Assembly (NCBI RefSeq): GCF_947493595.1
Contig: NZ_CANLRL010000005.1
Location: 62,001 to 126,000, forward strand
DNA length: 64,000 bases
Origin: an uncultured Shimia sp.
GTDB lineage: Bacteria; Pseudomonadota; Alphaproteobacteria; Rhodobacterales; Rhodobacteraceae
Direction of reading: 5' to 3'
Below the pieces are notes generated by a model. That model worked only from the letters and a program-made list of their open reading frames with translations, had not been told where the DNA came from and did no database searches. Every line of letters begins with the position of its first letter. Position 1 is the first letter of the stretch. Positions 16,292 through 25,421 of the stretch are shown here, one piece after another. Position numbers and translations under genes: made by a program.

Positions 16292-18736
16292 ATGACACAG
16301 AAACTCATCATCATTGGGGCCGGGATGGCCGCGGGCCGCGCGCTCGAACATCTCTTTGAAACAGCCCCCGACGCTTATGACGTCACCCTTTTCAACGCGG
16401 AGCCACACGGCACGTACAACCGGATCATGCTCTCCCCCGTCCTGTCGGGAGACAAGACGTTTGACGAAATTGTGACGCACACCGCCGAATGGTACGAAGA
16501 ACAAGGCGTCACCTGTCACTTTGGCGAAAAGGTCGTAAAAATCGATCGTGCCGCACAGACAGTGACGTCTGACAATGGCGGCGTGCTGGCCTATGACAAG
16601 CTCATCATTGCAACCGGATCCAACCCATTTATCGTCCCGCTGCCGGGCCATGATCTGGACGGCGTGATTGCTTATCGCGATCTCGAAGACACCAACACGA
16701 TGATTGCGCTTGGTGACAAACCAGATGCCAAAGCCGTGGTCATCGGCGGCGGTCTTCTGGGCCTTGAGGCGGCTGCCGGCCTCGCCCTGCGGGGTGTGGA
16801 CGTAACGGTCGTACACATCATGGGCCACCTGATGGAGCGCCAGCTCGACGAGGCTGCTGGCTACCTGCTCCGCAAGGCTCTTGTCGATAAAGGCATCACT
16901 GTGAAGTGCTCCGCCAATTCCAAAGAAATCCTTGGCGAGAATGGCAAAGTCAAAGCGCTTCTGCTGGATGACGGCACTGAGCTGCCATGTGATCTTCTGG
17001 TCATGGCCGTGGGTATCCGCCCATCGGTGGCGCTGGCGGCAGAGGCCGGTCTGGCAACCGGTCGCGGAATCCATGTCGATGACCAAATGGTCACTTCCGA
17101 CGCCAACATCCTGTCGCTGGGTGAATGCGTGGAGCACAACGGCGACATCTTCGGTCTTGTGGCGCCGATTTATGATCAAGCCAAAGTGATTGCCAAAACG
17201 CTAGCCGGCGAAGAAGCCGCCTTTGTGAACAAAGACGTGGCCACCAAGCTGAAAGTCACCGGCTGTGATCTGTTCTCCGCGGGCGATTTTGCCGAAGCTC
17301 AAGGCCGCGAAGACATTGTGTATCGCGACCCCGCGCAGGGCGTCTACAAACGCCTTGTTATCGAAGACAACCGCATCGTCGGCGCCGTCATGTACGGCGA
17401 CACGGCAGACGGCAACTGGTTCTTTGGCCTGATCAAAGACAAAGAGGACATCTCCGAGATGCGCGATACGCTCATCTTTGGCCCCGCCTTTCAAGGAGGG
17501 TCCCCCCTGGACCCTATGGCGGCCGTTGCAGCCTTACCGGCTGACGCAGAAATCTGTGGTTGCAACGGCGTATGCAAAGGTCAGATCGAGGACGCCATTG
17601 GCAACGGCGCCACAACGCTTGATGACATCAAGACAACCACCAAAGCCTCCGCATCTTGCGGGACGTGCACAGGTTTGGTGGAACAAGTTCTCGCGGCGAC
17701 ACTGGGCAATGACTTTGTCGTGCCTGCGGCAAAGTCAGTCTGTGGCTGCACGGATTTAACGCATGAAGACGTGCGACGCTTGATCAAGTCCAAGGAGCTG
17801 AAGTCGCAACCCGCTGTTTGGCAAGAACTTGGCTGGTCGACGCAAAATGGCTGTCACGTTTGCCGCCCCGCGATCAATTACTACCTTCTTGCCGACTGGC
17901 CTTTGGAGTATCAGGACGACGCGCAGAGCCGTTTCGTGAACGAGCGCAACCATGCCAACATCCAGAAAGACGGTACTTATTCCGTTGTGCCGCGCATGTG
18001 GGGCGGAATCACCACTCCGGATGAGTTACGTGCAATTGCAAACGCGGCAGACAAATTTGACGTACCAACGGTTAAAGTCACCGGAGGTCAGCGCATCGAT
18101 CTTTTGGGCGTAAAAAAGGAAGACCTGCCAGAGATTTGGTTCGATCTGAACCAAGCCGGTTTGGTTTCTGGCCATGCTTATTCCAAAGGCCTACGCACCG
18201 TCAAAACTTGCGTTGGCTCAGATCACTGCCGGTTTGGCACGCAGGACTCCACCGGCCTTGGTGTGAAACTCGAAAAACACCTTTGGGGCTCTTGGACGCC
18301 ACACAAGTTGAAACTCGGCGTCTCCGGCTGTCCGCGCAATTGCGCAGAGGCCACATGCAAGGACATTGGCGTGGTCTGTGTGGACTCCGGCTATGAAATT
18401 TCCATTGCCGGCGCGGCTGGTATGGAAGTCAAAGAAACCGAACATCTCTGCAAAGTCACAACCGAGGAAGAAGCCATCGAGGTGATCTCTGCCATGACGC
18501 AGGTCTATCGTGAGAATGCGAAATATCTCGATCGCATATGGAAATGGGTCGACAAGGTGGGGCTTGATTGGATCAAGGGCCAAGTTGTTGAAAACCTGGA
18601 GGCCCGCAAAGCCCTCGTCGCGCGTTTTGAGATTTCCCAAACCGTTTATCGATCCGACCCCTGGGCGGAACACGCATCGAAAAAGGCTGAGACCTACCAG
18701 CCGGTTGCCAAACTCACTTTGGAGGCAGCAGAATGA
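16292..18736 (+). CDS. nirB: NAD(P)H-nitrite reductase large subunit
   Basis: An 814-residue cytosolic enzyme that reduces nitrite to ammonium with NAD(P)H. Domains in order: FAD/NAD oxidoreductase (1-400; IIGAGMAAGRAL, then VVIGGGLLGLEAA), two BFD-like [2Fe-2S] segments (CGCNGVCKGQ with SCGTCTGLV; CGCTDLTHEDV with NGCHVCRP), a ferredoxin-like half-domain, and the siroheme/[4Fe-4S] domain with CVGSDHCRFG and SGCPRNCAEATC. The four cluster Cys are present. It starts 3 bp after nrtC and overlaps nirD by ATGA. Siroheme synthesis genes are not in the window. Confidence 0.96.
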   Translation: MTQKLIIIGAGMAAGRALEHLFETAPDAYDVTLFNAEPHGTYNRIMLSPVLSGDKTFDEIVTHTAEWYEEQGVTCHFGEKVVKIDRAAQTVTSDNGGVLAYDKLIIATGSNPFIVPLPGHDLDGVIAYRDLEDTNTMIALGDKPDAKAVVIGGGLLGLEAAAGLALRGVDVTVVHIMGHLMERQLDEAAGYLLRKALVDKGITVKCSANSKEILGENGKVKALLLDDGTELPCDLLVMAVGIRPSVALAAEAGLATGRGIHVDDQMVTSDANILSLGECVEHNGDIFGLVAPIYDQAKVIAKTLAGEEAAFVNKDVATKLKVTGCDLFSAGDFAEAQGREDIVYRDPAQGVYKRLVIEDNRIVGAVMYGDTADGNWFFGLIKDKEDISEMRDTLIFGPAFQGGSPLDPMAAVAALPADAEICGCNGVCKGQIEDAIGNGATTLDDIKTTTKASASCGTCTGLVEQVLAATLGNDFVVPAAKSVCGCTDLTHEDVRRLIKSKELKSQPAVWQELGWSTQNGCHVCRPAINYYLLADWPLEYQDDAQSRFVNERNHANIQKDGTYSVVPRMWGGITTPDELRAIANAADKFDVPTVKVTGGQRIDLLGVKKEDLPEIWFDLNQAGLVSGHAYSKGLRTVKTCVGSDHCRFGTQDSTGLGVKLEKHLWGSWTPHKLKLGVSGCPRNCAEATCKDIGVVCVDSGYEISIAGAAGMEVKETEHLCKVTTEEEAIEVISAMTQVYRENAKYLDRIWKWVDKVGLDWIKGQVVENLEARKALVARFEISQTVYRSDPWAEHASKKAETYQPVAKLTLEAAE

Positions 18737-19068
18737 ACTGGATTGATATCTGCTCTATCACCGATATTCCTCTGCGGGGTGCGCGGATTGTTAAAACCGC
18801 TGTGGGCTGTGTCGCCGTTTTCCGTACGGATGACAGCGAAGTGTTCGCCACTTCTGACCGGTGCCCTCACAAAGGCGGACCGCTGTCTGAGGGCATCGTG
18901 CACGGGAAAGCCGTCACCTGCCCGTTGCACAATTGGGTATTTTCACTGGAAACTGGAGAGGCCCAAGGTGCAGACGAGGGTCAGATCGCAACCTTTGCGA
19001 CCCAAATCGAAGACGGCCGCGTGATGCTTGACGTCACCGAGCTTACCCCAGGGGTGGCCGCAGAATGA
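18733..19068 (+). CDS. nirD: nitrite reductase small subunit (Rieske-type)
   Basis: A 111-residue partner of NirB with a Rieske [2Fe-2S]-like fold. The sequence keeps CPHKGGPLSEG and CPLHNW, so the Cys-x-His and Cys-x-x-His ligand pairs are present. Many NirD proteins lack these ligands, so this copy may bind a real cluster. It overlaps nirB and nasA by ATGA at both ends, so the three enzymes are translationally coupled. Confidence 0.94.
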   Translation: MNWIDICSITDIPLRGARIVKTAVGCVAVFRTDDSEVFATSDRCPHKGGPLSEGIVHGKAVTCPLHNWVFSLETGEAQGADEGQIATFATQIEDGRVMLDVTELTPGVAAE

Positions 19069-21695
19069 GCCAACAGCCCGTCTGCACCACTTGTCCCTAT
19101 TGCGGCACCGGCTGCGGCATCCTTGCCACGCCGGACAATACAGGCGGGCTGTCAATCCAAGGCGACCCCGATCACCCTGCCAACTTTGGCCGGCTCTGCT
19201 CCAAAGGGTCCGCACTTACAGAAACCATTGATCTTGAAGGCCGCCTGCTCGCTCCTTTGATCAACAAATGTGGTGCAACTTGGGATGACGCCCTCGACCT
19301 AGTGGCGGATAAGTTCCTCTCCACGATTGAAAAACACGGCCCAGACTCCGTCGCCTTTTATGTCTCAGGCCAATTGCTGACCGAGGACTACTACGTCGCG
19401 AACAAACTGATGAAAGGTTACATCGGTTCAGCCAACATCGACACCAACTCGCGTCTTTGCATGGCATCGACCGTGGCTGGACACAAACGGGCCTTTGGAA
19501 CAGATACCGTGCCTGGAACCTACGAAGACCTGGAGTTGGCAGACCTATTGATCATCACAGGCTCCAACCTGGCATGGTGTCACCCTGTGCTTTATCAGCG
19601 CATCGCGGCTGCAAAGTTAGAGCGCCCTTCGATGAAAGTGGTCGTGGTGGACCCCCGCCGCACGGCAACATGTGATCTGGCGGATCTGTATCTGCCTCTT
19701 AATCCAGGTACAGACGTTGCTCTGTTCAATTACCTGTTTTGTCAAACACACGCACAAGGTGCTTTAGACGTCGAGTTTGTCGCCAAACATACCAACGGCT
19801 TCACCGAAACTTTGGACGCGGCCAGGGCCTCAGATGTCGCCATCACAGGGTTAAGCAAACAGCAAGTCAATGCATTTGTGCGAATGTGGCTGACCACTGA
19901 AAAAACAGTCACTGTTTTCTCACAGGGCATCAATCAATCTGATCATGGCACGGATAAGGTAAACGCCATTATCAACTGCCATTTGGCCTCCGGGCGCATT
20001 GGAAAACCTGGGAGTGGTCCCTTTTCGGTAACCGGGCAGCCCAACGCGATGGGCGGACGAGAGGTGGGCGGCTTGGCCAATACCTTGGCCTGCCACTTGG
20101 ACCTAGAGGATCCAACGCACCGCGACACGGTGCAGTCATTCTGGCGGTCACCATCAGCGCCGTCGCGACAAGGTCTTAAAGCGGTGGACATGTTTGACGC
20201 AATTGGCGAGGGCAAAATCAAAGCACTGTGGGTGATGTGTACAAACCCGGCTGTAAGCATGCCTAACGCTACCAAAGTCCGTTCTGCGATCGCGAACTGC
20301 GAATTCGTCGTGGTCTCTGACATGTTCGCGACCACAGATACCGCGAGACTTGCAGACGTGGTGCTGCCAGCCACTGGCTGGGGAGAGAAGAATGGCACCG
20401 TCACCAATTCGGACCGAACAGTCAGTCGCCAACGGTCTGTTTTTTTGCCCCCCGGAACAGCGCGTCACGATTGGAACATCATATGTGACGTTGCCCAGCG
20501 GATGGGCTTCGGCGCAGGGTTTAATTTTTCCAATCCAGCTGAAATTTTTCGAGAACACGCGGCGCTGTCAGGTCTTGCTGCCAATCTAGGCAAAGACTTC
20601 GACATTTCCGGACTAGCGGATCTGTCCAACCAGGAGTATCAGAACTTAAAACCGGTCAGATGGCCTGTCAAAGAACCAAATGCCGTCAAGGATCCCAGAT
20701 TCTTCGCCAAGGGACACTTCTTCACCAACGAAGGTCGGGCCAACTTGGTCCCGATCAAGAATACGGGTCTCGCCTCTCAAAATGATGCGCTTCCATTGCG
20801 GCTCAATACCGGCAGGGTGCGCGACCAGTGGCACACGATGACCCGAACCGGACGTGCTACGCGCCTCAATCAACATTATGGTGAGCCCTTCTTAGAAATA
20901 CACCCTGAAGATGCCACCCAACTTGACGTCTCTGATGCAGATTTAGTTGAGGTCCAAAATGAAAATGGCACTGTCATTTTGAGAGCGTTATTAACCAACC
21001 GAGTGGCACGGGGGAGCGTATTTGCTCCGATCCACTGGTCCAATGAAGATGCGTCGCGCGCCGTTGTGTCAGATTTGGTGCCCGCAATTGTTGATCCGAT
21101 TTCAGGCCAACCCGACAGCAAGGCCGCTCATGTAAGTGTCACAAAATTCCGCGCGCAATGGTACGGGTATGCGGTAGGGACAAGTAAGTTGAGTGCCTCT
21201 ACAAAATATTGGGCGAAAACCAAGTTGACCACAGGCTGGCAGTTGGAACTGGCAGACGTCTCGCAACCTGAGAGCTGGGTAGATTATGCGTCCAAATTAT
21301 TTGAAGCAGACGACGCGCGATGCACCAGCTTGATTGATGCCACCAGAGGTCGGGCACGTTTGGCTTTTCATCGTGACGGAAAACTGATTGGCGCCTTGTT
21401 TGTTGATCGCACTCCGGTGCAAGTGTCTCGCTCTTTTGTCAGCGGGATGTTGGGACAAGATGCAACCCACATTTTGGCTGGGCAACCAGGTGACGAGCAG
21501 CTCGACCCTGGCTCAACAGTGTGCGCATGCTTCAACATTGGCGTGAACACGATCTTGTCCAACATTGAGCAACAGAACTTAACGTCCGTGGAGCAAATTG
21601 GAAACGCGCTCTCGGCAGGAACGAATTGCGGGTCTTGTCGGCCGGAGCTGGCTGCTCTGCTGTCAAATGCGCGGCGAGAAATGGCTGCAGAATAG
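19065..21695 (+). CDS. nasA: assimilatory nitrate reductase catalytic subunit
   Basis: An 876-residue molybdopterin (bis-MGD) enzyme of the DMSO-reductase family that reduces nitrate to nitrite. The N terminus holds a [4Fe-4S] site (CTTCPYCGTGCG, then GRLCSKG). Molybdopterin-binding stretches follow (TNSRLCMAS, VVVDPRRT, QPNAMGGREVGG, VMCTNPAVSMP). The C-terminal 60 residues are a BFD-like [2Fe-2S] domain (VCACFNIGVN, NCGSCRPEL). No signal peptide is seen, so it is cytosolic and assimilatory. No nasB/nasC reductase is adjacent. Base use is more A/T-rich than in nrtABC. The operon ends here without an obvious terminator. Confidence 0.95.
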   Translation: MSQQPVCTTCPYCGTGCGILATPDNTGGLSIQGDPDHPANFGRLCSKGSALTETIDLEGRLLAPLINKCGATWDDALDLVADKFLSTIEKHGPDSVAFYVSGQLLTEDYYVANKLMKGYIGSANIDTNSRLCMASTVAGHKRAFGTDTVPGTYEDLELADLLIITGSNLAWCHPVLYQRIAAAKLERPSMKVVVVDPRRTATCDLADLYLPLNPGTDVALFNYLFCQTHAQGALDVEFVAKHTNGFTETLDAARASDVAITGLSKQQVNAFVRMWLTTEKTVTVFSQGINQSDHGTDKVNAIINCHLASGRIGKPGSGPFSVTGQPNAMGGREVGGLANTLACHLDLEDPTHRDTVQSFWRSPSAPSRQGLKAVDMFDAIGEGKIKALWVMCTNPAVSMPNATKVRSAIANCEFVVVSDMFATTDTARLADVVLPATGWGEKNGTVTNSDRTVSRQRSVFLPPGTARHDWNIICDVAQRMGFGAGFNFSNPAEIFREHAALSGLAANLGKDFDISGLADLSNQEYQNLKPVRWPVKEPNAVKDPRFFAKGHFFTNEGRANLVPIKNTGLASQNDALPLRLNTGRVRDQWHTMTRTGRATRLNQHYGEPFLEIHPEDATQLDVSDADLVEVQNENGTVILRALLTNRVARGSVFAPIHWSNEDASRAVVSDLVPAIVDPISGQPDSKAAHVSVTKFRAQWYGYAVGTSKLSASTKYWAKTKLTTGWQLELADVSQPESWVDYASKLFEADDARCTSLIDATRGRARLAFHRDGKLIGALFVDRTPVQVSRSFVSGMLGQDATHILAGQPGDEQLDPGSTVCACFNIGVNTILSNIEQQNLTSVEQIGNALSAGTNCGSCRPELAALLSNARREMAAE

Positions 21696-22053
21696 CTTCC
21701 AAACCCGCGATGAGAATCCGTTCTTTTCAGGTCTTTCCTGTCAAATCACTCCTAGAAACTGCCGTAAGGTCATGCTCTCCCTCCCGCCACCCTGAGTAAT
21801 TACATACACTTAAGAGCTCCTCTATAACGGGAATATTTCAGTAGAAGCCGCCAATTTCCCACTTGCTCAAAAACGGCATGTTTGTCGGTTTTGAACCATG
21901 ATATGACGGTTTCCTGAAGGCACCGCATTGGCGACCTCTTTCGCACGCGGAGTCTACGAAAACTTTGTGGATTTTGGCACATTTTCCTTGATTTGTGCCG
22001 CGAGCGAACCGCAGCATAATGAAAAACAAAAGATTCAACATGGGAGTTTCCAA
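21696..22053. other. intergenic region without a gene
   Basis: A 358-bp A/T-richer gap between nasA and the next ABC operon. It probably holds the promoter for the operon from 22054, but no convincing sigma-70 pair, palindrome or terminator could be read. Only the ribosome site GGGAGT just before the ATG at 22054 is clear. Confidence 0.5.
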
Positions 22054-23637
22054 ATGAATGAAGAGCTTAAGTTCCTAAGTCGCCAAGCCGCTTTGGGTGC
22101 AATCACACGCCGTAAGTTCCTTGGCCGTGCCGGTGCACTTGGTCTTTCGGCTGCCGCGGCAAATACAATGCTCGCCGGCGCGGTACACGCTGAAGGCCCC
22201 CAGAAAGGTGGCACTCTGCGCATTGGTTTGCAGGGGGGATCCACCACCGACAGCCTGGATCCGGCAACAGCCGCAAACACAACCGCGGTAAACCTGATCC
22301 GCATGTGGGGGGAGCCGCTCGTTGAGTTGACCGATGATGGTGGCCTACAGGGCAAAGTTGCCGAGAGCTTTGAAGCCTCCGCGGATGCAACCACATGGAC
22401 TTTCACGATCCGCAAAGGCATCACCTTCTCCAATGGACAAGAAGTGACCGCAGCGGACGCGGCTGCAATGCTCGACCGTCACGCCGGTGAAGAATCAAAA
22501 TCTGGTGCTCTTGGCCTGCTGCGCGACATCAAAAACGTCAGCACCAACGGCCGCGATGTGATCATCGAGCTCAACAACGGCAATGCCGACTTGCCCTATT
22601 TGATGAGCGACTACCACCTGATCGTACAGCCAAACGGCGGTAAAGATGCGCCGGACGCGGCAATCGGCACCGGTCCCTATATCATGAAAGAAGTTGATAT
22701 GGGCGTACGCTTTGTGGCGGAGAAAAACCCGAATTACTGGGGTGATTTAGGCCACGCTGAGACCATCGAAATGCTGGTGATCAACGACAACACCGCACGC
22801 GTTGCAGCCCTGCAATCCGGTCAAGTGGACATCATCGACCGCGTGCCACCACGCACGGCAGGCCTCGTGGCCCGCGCGCCTGGTATCACTGTTGCGTCCA
22901 CAGCTGGCCCTGGCCACTACGTGTTTATTGCACACGTCAACACAGCTCCGTTTGACAACCCTGATCTGATGATGGCCCTGAAGTATGGCATCAACCGTCA
23001 GGAAATGGTCGACAAGATCCTGTTTGGTTACGGCTCTGTTGGCAATGACTCGCCAATCAATGCGGCCTACCCGATGTATTCGGAAATGGAGCAACGTGAG
23101 TACGATCCAGACAAAGCAGCCGAGTACTTCAAAAAATCTGGCCACGAAGGCCCGGTGCTTCTACGCACCTCTGACAACTCGTTCCCAGGTGCGCCGGACG
23201 CAGCCGCGCTTTTCCAGCAATCCCTGAAAGCTGCTGGTATCGACCTAGAAATCAAGCGTGAGCCGAACGATGGGTATTGGTCCGAAGTTTGGAACAACAA
23301 ACCCTTCTGCACCAGCTACTGGGGTGGTCGTTCAACACAGGACCAGATGTTCACCACTGCTTATCTGTCGACGGCGGATTGGAACGACACACGCTACAAG
23401 AGCGAAAGCTTTGATAAGCTTCTGATTGCGGCGCGTGCGGAACTCGATCAAGACAAGCGTAAAGCGATGTATGCCGACATGGGCATGATGGTACGCAATG
23501 AAAGCGGCCTGATCTGCCCAATGTTTAATGACTTCGTTGACGCCTACACCGACAAAATTGGTGGTTGGGTTGAAGGTGTTGCAGGCTTCTCCTTGATGAA
23601 CGGCTACGCGGCACAGCGTATGTGGGTGACAGGCTGA
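22054..23637 (+). CDS. ABC transporter substrate-binding protein (SBP family 5) with Tat signal
   Basis: A 527-residue periplasmic binding protein. The N terminus has a twin-arginine motif (RRKFLGRAG, about residues 20-28) and a hydrophobic stretch ending GAVHAE, so it is probably exported folded by Tat. The family-5 core follows: GGTLRIGLQGGS, SLDPATAAN, VAESFEASADATTWTFTIRK, GTGPYIMKEV. An in-frame start at 21928 would add 42 residues before the Tat motif; ATG 22054 has GGGAGT upstream and a normal signal. The ligand is unknown. The permease starts 1 nt after its stop, with no intercistronic hairpin, unlike the other three importers here. Confidence 0.92.
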   Translation: MNEELKFLSRQAALGAITRRKFLGRAGALGLSAAAANTMLAGAVHAEGPQKGGTLRIGLQGGSTTDSLDPATAANTTAVNLIRMWGEPLVELTDDGGLQGKVAESFEASADATTWTFTIRKGITFSNGQEVTAADAAAMLDRHAGEESKSGALGLLRDIKNVSTNGRDVIIELNNGNADLPYLMSDYHLIVQPNGGKDAPDAAIGTGPYIMKEVDMGVRFVAEKNPNYWGDLGHAETIEMLVINDNTARVAALQSGQVDIIDRVPPRTAGLVARAPGITVASTAGPGHYVFIAHVNTAPFDNPDLMMALKYGINRQEMVDKILFGYGSVGNDSPINAAYPMYSEMEQREYDPDKAAEYFKKSGHEGPVLLRTSDNSFPGAPDAAALFQQSLKAAGIDLEIKREPNDGYWSEVWNNKPFCTSYWGGRSTQDQMFTTAYLSTADWNDTRYKSESFDKLLIAARAELDQDKRKAMYADMGMMVRNESGLICPMFNDFVDAYTDKIGGWVEGVAGFSLMNGYAAQRMWVTG

Positions 23638-23638
23638 T

Positions 23639-24595
23639 ATGTCGCTCCTTTTGAAACTGTTGGCCCAGCGCATTGCGCTGGGCCTCCTCTTGCTCTTCCT
23701 CGTCTCAATCTTGATTTTTGCTGGTACCATCATTTTGCCAGGAGACGTGGCCCAACAAATTCTTGGACAATCCGCCACGCCAGAAGCGCTTGCCAACCTG
23801 CGCCGCGATCTCGGATTGAACGACCCGCCACTACAGCGCTACTTCAGTTGGTTGGGCGGCCTACTGCAAGGTGATCTGGGCACCTCCCTCACCAGCGGCA
23901 AAGACATTGCTGAATCAATCAGTAAACGTCTCGGAAACACCCTCTTCCTGGCCTTCTGGGCCGCGATCATCTCTGTGCCTCTTGCGATTCTGCTTGGTTT
24001 GATTGCCGTACGTTATCGCGAACGCTGGCCGGACAAACTGATCTCCGCGGTCACCCTGGCATCTATCTCTGTACCCGAGTTTCTCATCGCCTATGTCGCC
24101 ATCTTCTTTGTATCTGTGCGTCTGCGATGGGCCCCATCGGTGACCACAATCAACGACAGCATGAGCTTGGGTGAAAAACTACATACCATCTCATTGCCAA
24201 TCGCCGTGCTGACACTTGTTGTGCTGGCACACATGATGCGCATGACGCGCGCCGCAATCTTGAATGTCATGCAATCCGCCTACATCGAGACAGCCGAGCT
24301 CAAAGGGCTGCGTATGTTCACGATTATCTGGAAACATGCCTTCCCGAACTCGATTGCACCCGTTGTGAACGTGGTCATGCTAAACCTCGCCTATCTGGTG
24401 GTTGGTGTTGTGGTGATTGAAGTGGTCTTCACCTACCCTGGTATGGGACAGTTCTTGGTCGATCATGTGTCCAAGCGCGACATTCCCGTGGTACAAGCCT
24501 GCGGTCTTATTTTCGCCGCGGTTTACATCGGCCTCAACATGGTTGCTGACATTGTCTCGATCGTGGCCAACCCACGCCTTCGACATCCGAAATAG
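23639..24595 (+). CDS. ABC transporter permease (DppB/OppB type)
   Basis: A 318-residue inner-membrane permease. Visible features are the first helix LGLLLLFLVSILIFAGTIIL, the LGLNDPPLQRYFSWLGGLLQ region, GDLGTSLTSG, and the EAA-type loop at AYIETAELKGLRMFTIIWKH (about 215-235). The end has VVIEVVFTYPGMGQ. It is partner to the gene at 24606 and directly follows the Tat-exported binding protein. Confidence 0.93.
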   Translation: MSLLLKLLAQRIALGLLLLFLVSILIFAGTIILPGDVAQQILGQSATPEALANLRRDLGLNDPPLQRYFSWLGGLLQGDLGTSLTSGKDIAESISKRLGNTLFLAFWAAIISVPLAILLGLIAVRYRERWPDKLISAVTLASISVPEFLIAYVAIFFVSVRLRWAPSVTTINDSMSLGEKLHTISLPIAVLTLVVLAHMMRMTRAAILNVMQSAYIETAELKGLRMFTIIWKHAFPNSIAPVVNVVMLNLAYLVVGVVVIEVVFTYPGMGQFLVDHVSKRDIPVVQACGLIFAAVYIGLNMVADIVSIVANPRLRHPK

Positions 24596-24605
24596 GGGAA
24601 TTGTT

Positions 24606-25421
24606 ATGAGAATACCCATAGCTGCCCTCATCGGGCTTATTTTCACCGCTGCGTATTTCTTCGTGGCAATCTTTGCACCATGGATCGCGCCTTATGGCAT
24701 GGCCGAAGTGGTCAGCCGGGATGTCTGGCTGCCACCGTCCTCCGAGTTTCTGCTTGGCACTGACAATCTTGGACGCGATTTGCTGAGCCGGATGATATAC
24801 GGCGGACGAACAACCATTTTTATTGCTACCGCTGCTACAATCCTAAGCTTCACAACTGGGTCAGTGCTGGGTTTCCTTGCCGCCGTACTTGGCGGTTGGG
24901 CAGATCAGGCTATGAGCCGTTTTGTAGACCTAATCATGTCGATCCCATCTCTGATTTTTGCATTGGTTGTGTTGTCAGTCATGCCTGTGACTGTGCCTGT
25001 ATTGATCCTTGTGATGGGACTTTTGGACAGCACCCGCGTGTACCGTTTGGCGCGCGCCGTAGCCGTCGATATCAACGTCATGGACTACGTCGAGGCCGCA
25101 AAGCTGCGCGGTGAAGGGCGGGGCTGGATCATCTTCCGGGAAATCTTGCCAAATGCCTTGTCACCATTGATCGCAGAAATGGGTCTCCGGTTCATCTTTA
25201 TGGTTCTATTTGTCTCCACCCTGTCTTTCCTTGGCCTGGGGGTTCAACCGCCACAAGCAGACTGGGGCGGCATCGTAAAAGAGAACGCCGACGGTATTGT
25301 CTATGGCATTGGCGCGGCGTTGTACCCAGCAGTAGCAATCGCAACACTGGCGATCTCCGTGAACCTTGTGGCTGACTGGGTCCTGAACCGCACAACATCG
25401 CTGAAAGGAGGCCGCGGATGA
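24606..25421 (+). CDS. ABC transporter permease (DppC/OppC type)
   Basis: A 271-residue inner-membrane permease. It has an N-terminal helix (about 5-30), FLLGTDNLGRDLLSRMIYGG, the coupling loop VEAAKLRGEGRGWIIFREIL, and LSFLGLGVQPPQADWGGIV. The ATG at 24606 follows AGGGGAA; an earlier in-frame start at 24417 would run inside the upstream permease gene and was rejected. It overlaps the ATPase gene by ATGA. Confidence 0.93.
   Translation: MRIPIAALIGLIFTAAYFFVAIFAPWIAPYGMAEVVSRDVWLPPSSEFLLGTDNLGRDLLSRMIYGGRTTIFIATAATILSFTTGSVLGFLAAVLGGWADQAMSRFVDLIMSIPSLIFALVVLSVMPVTVPVLILVMGLLDSTRVYRLARAVAVDINVMDYVEAAKLRGEGRGWIIFREILPNALSPLIAEMGLRFIFMVLFVSTLSFLGLGVQPPQADWGGIVKENADGIVYGIGAALYPAVAIATLAISVNLVADWVLNRTTSLKGGRG

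Noticed and set aside
19903-19919. AAAACAGT-C-ACTGTTTT palindrome as an operator
   Set aside because: It lies well inside nasA, encodes conserved-looking residues, and no gene starts nearby.
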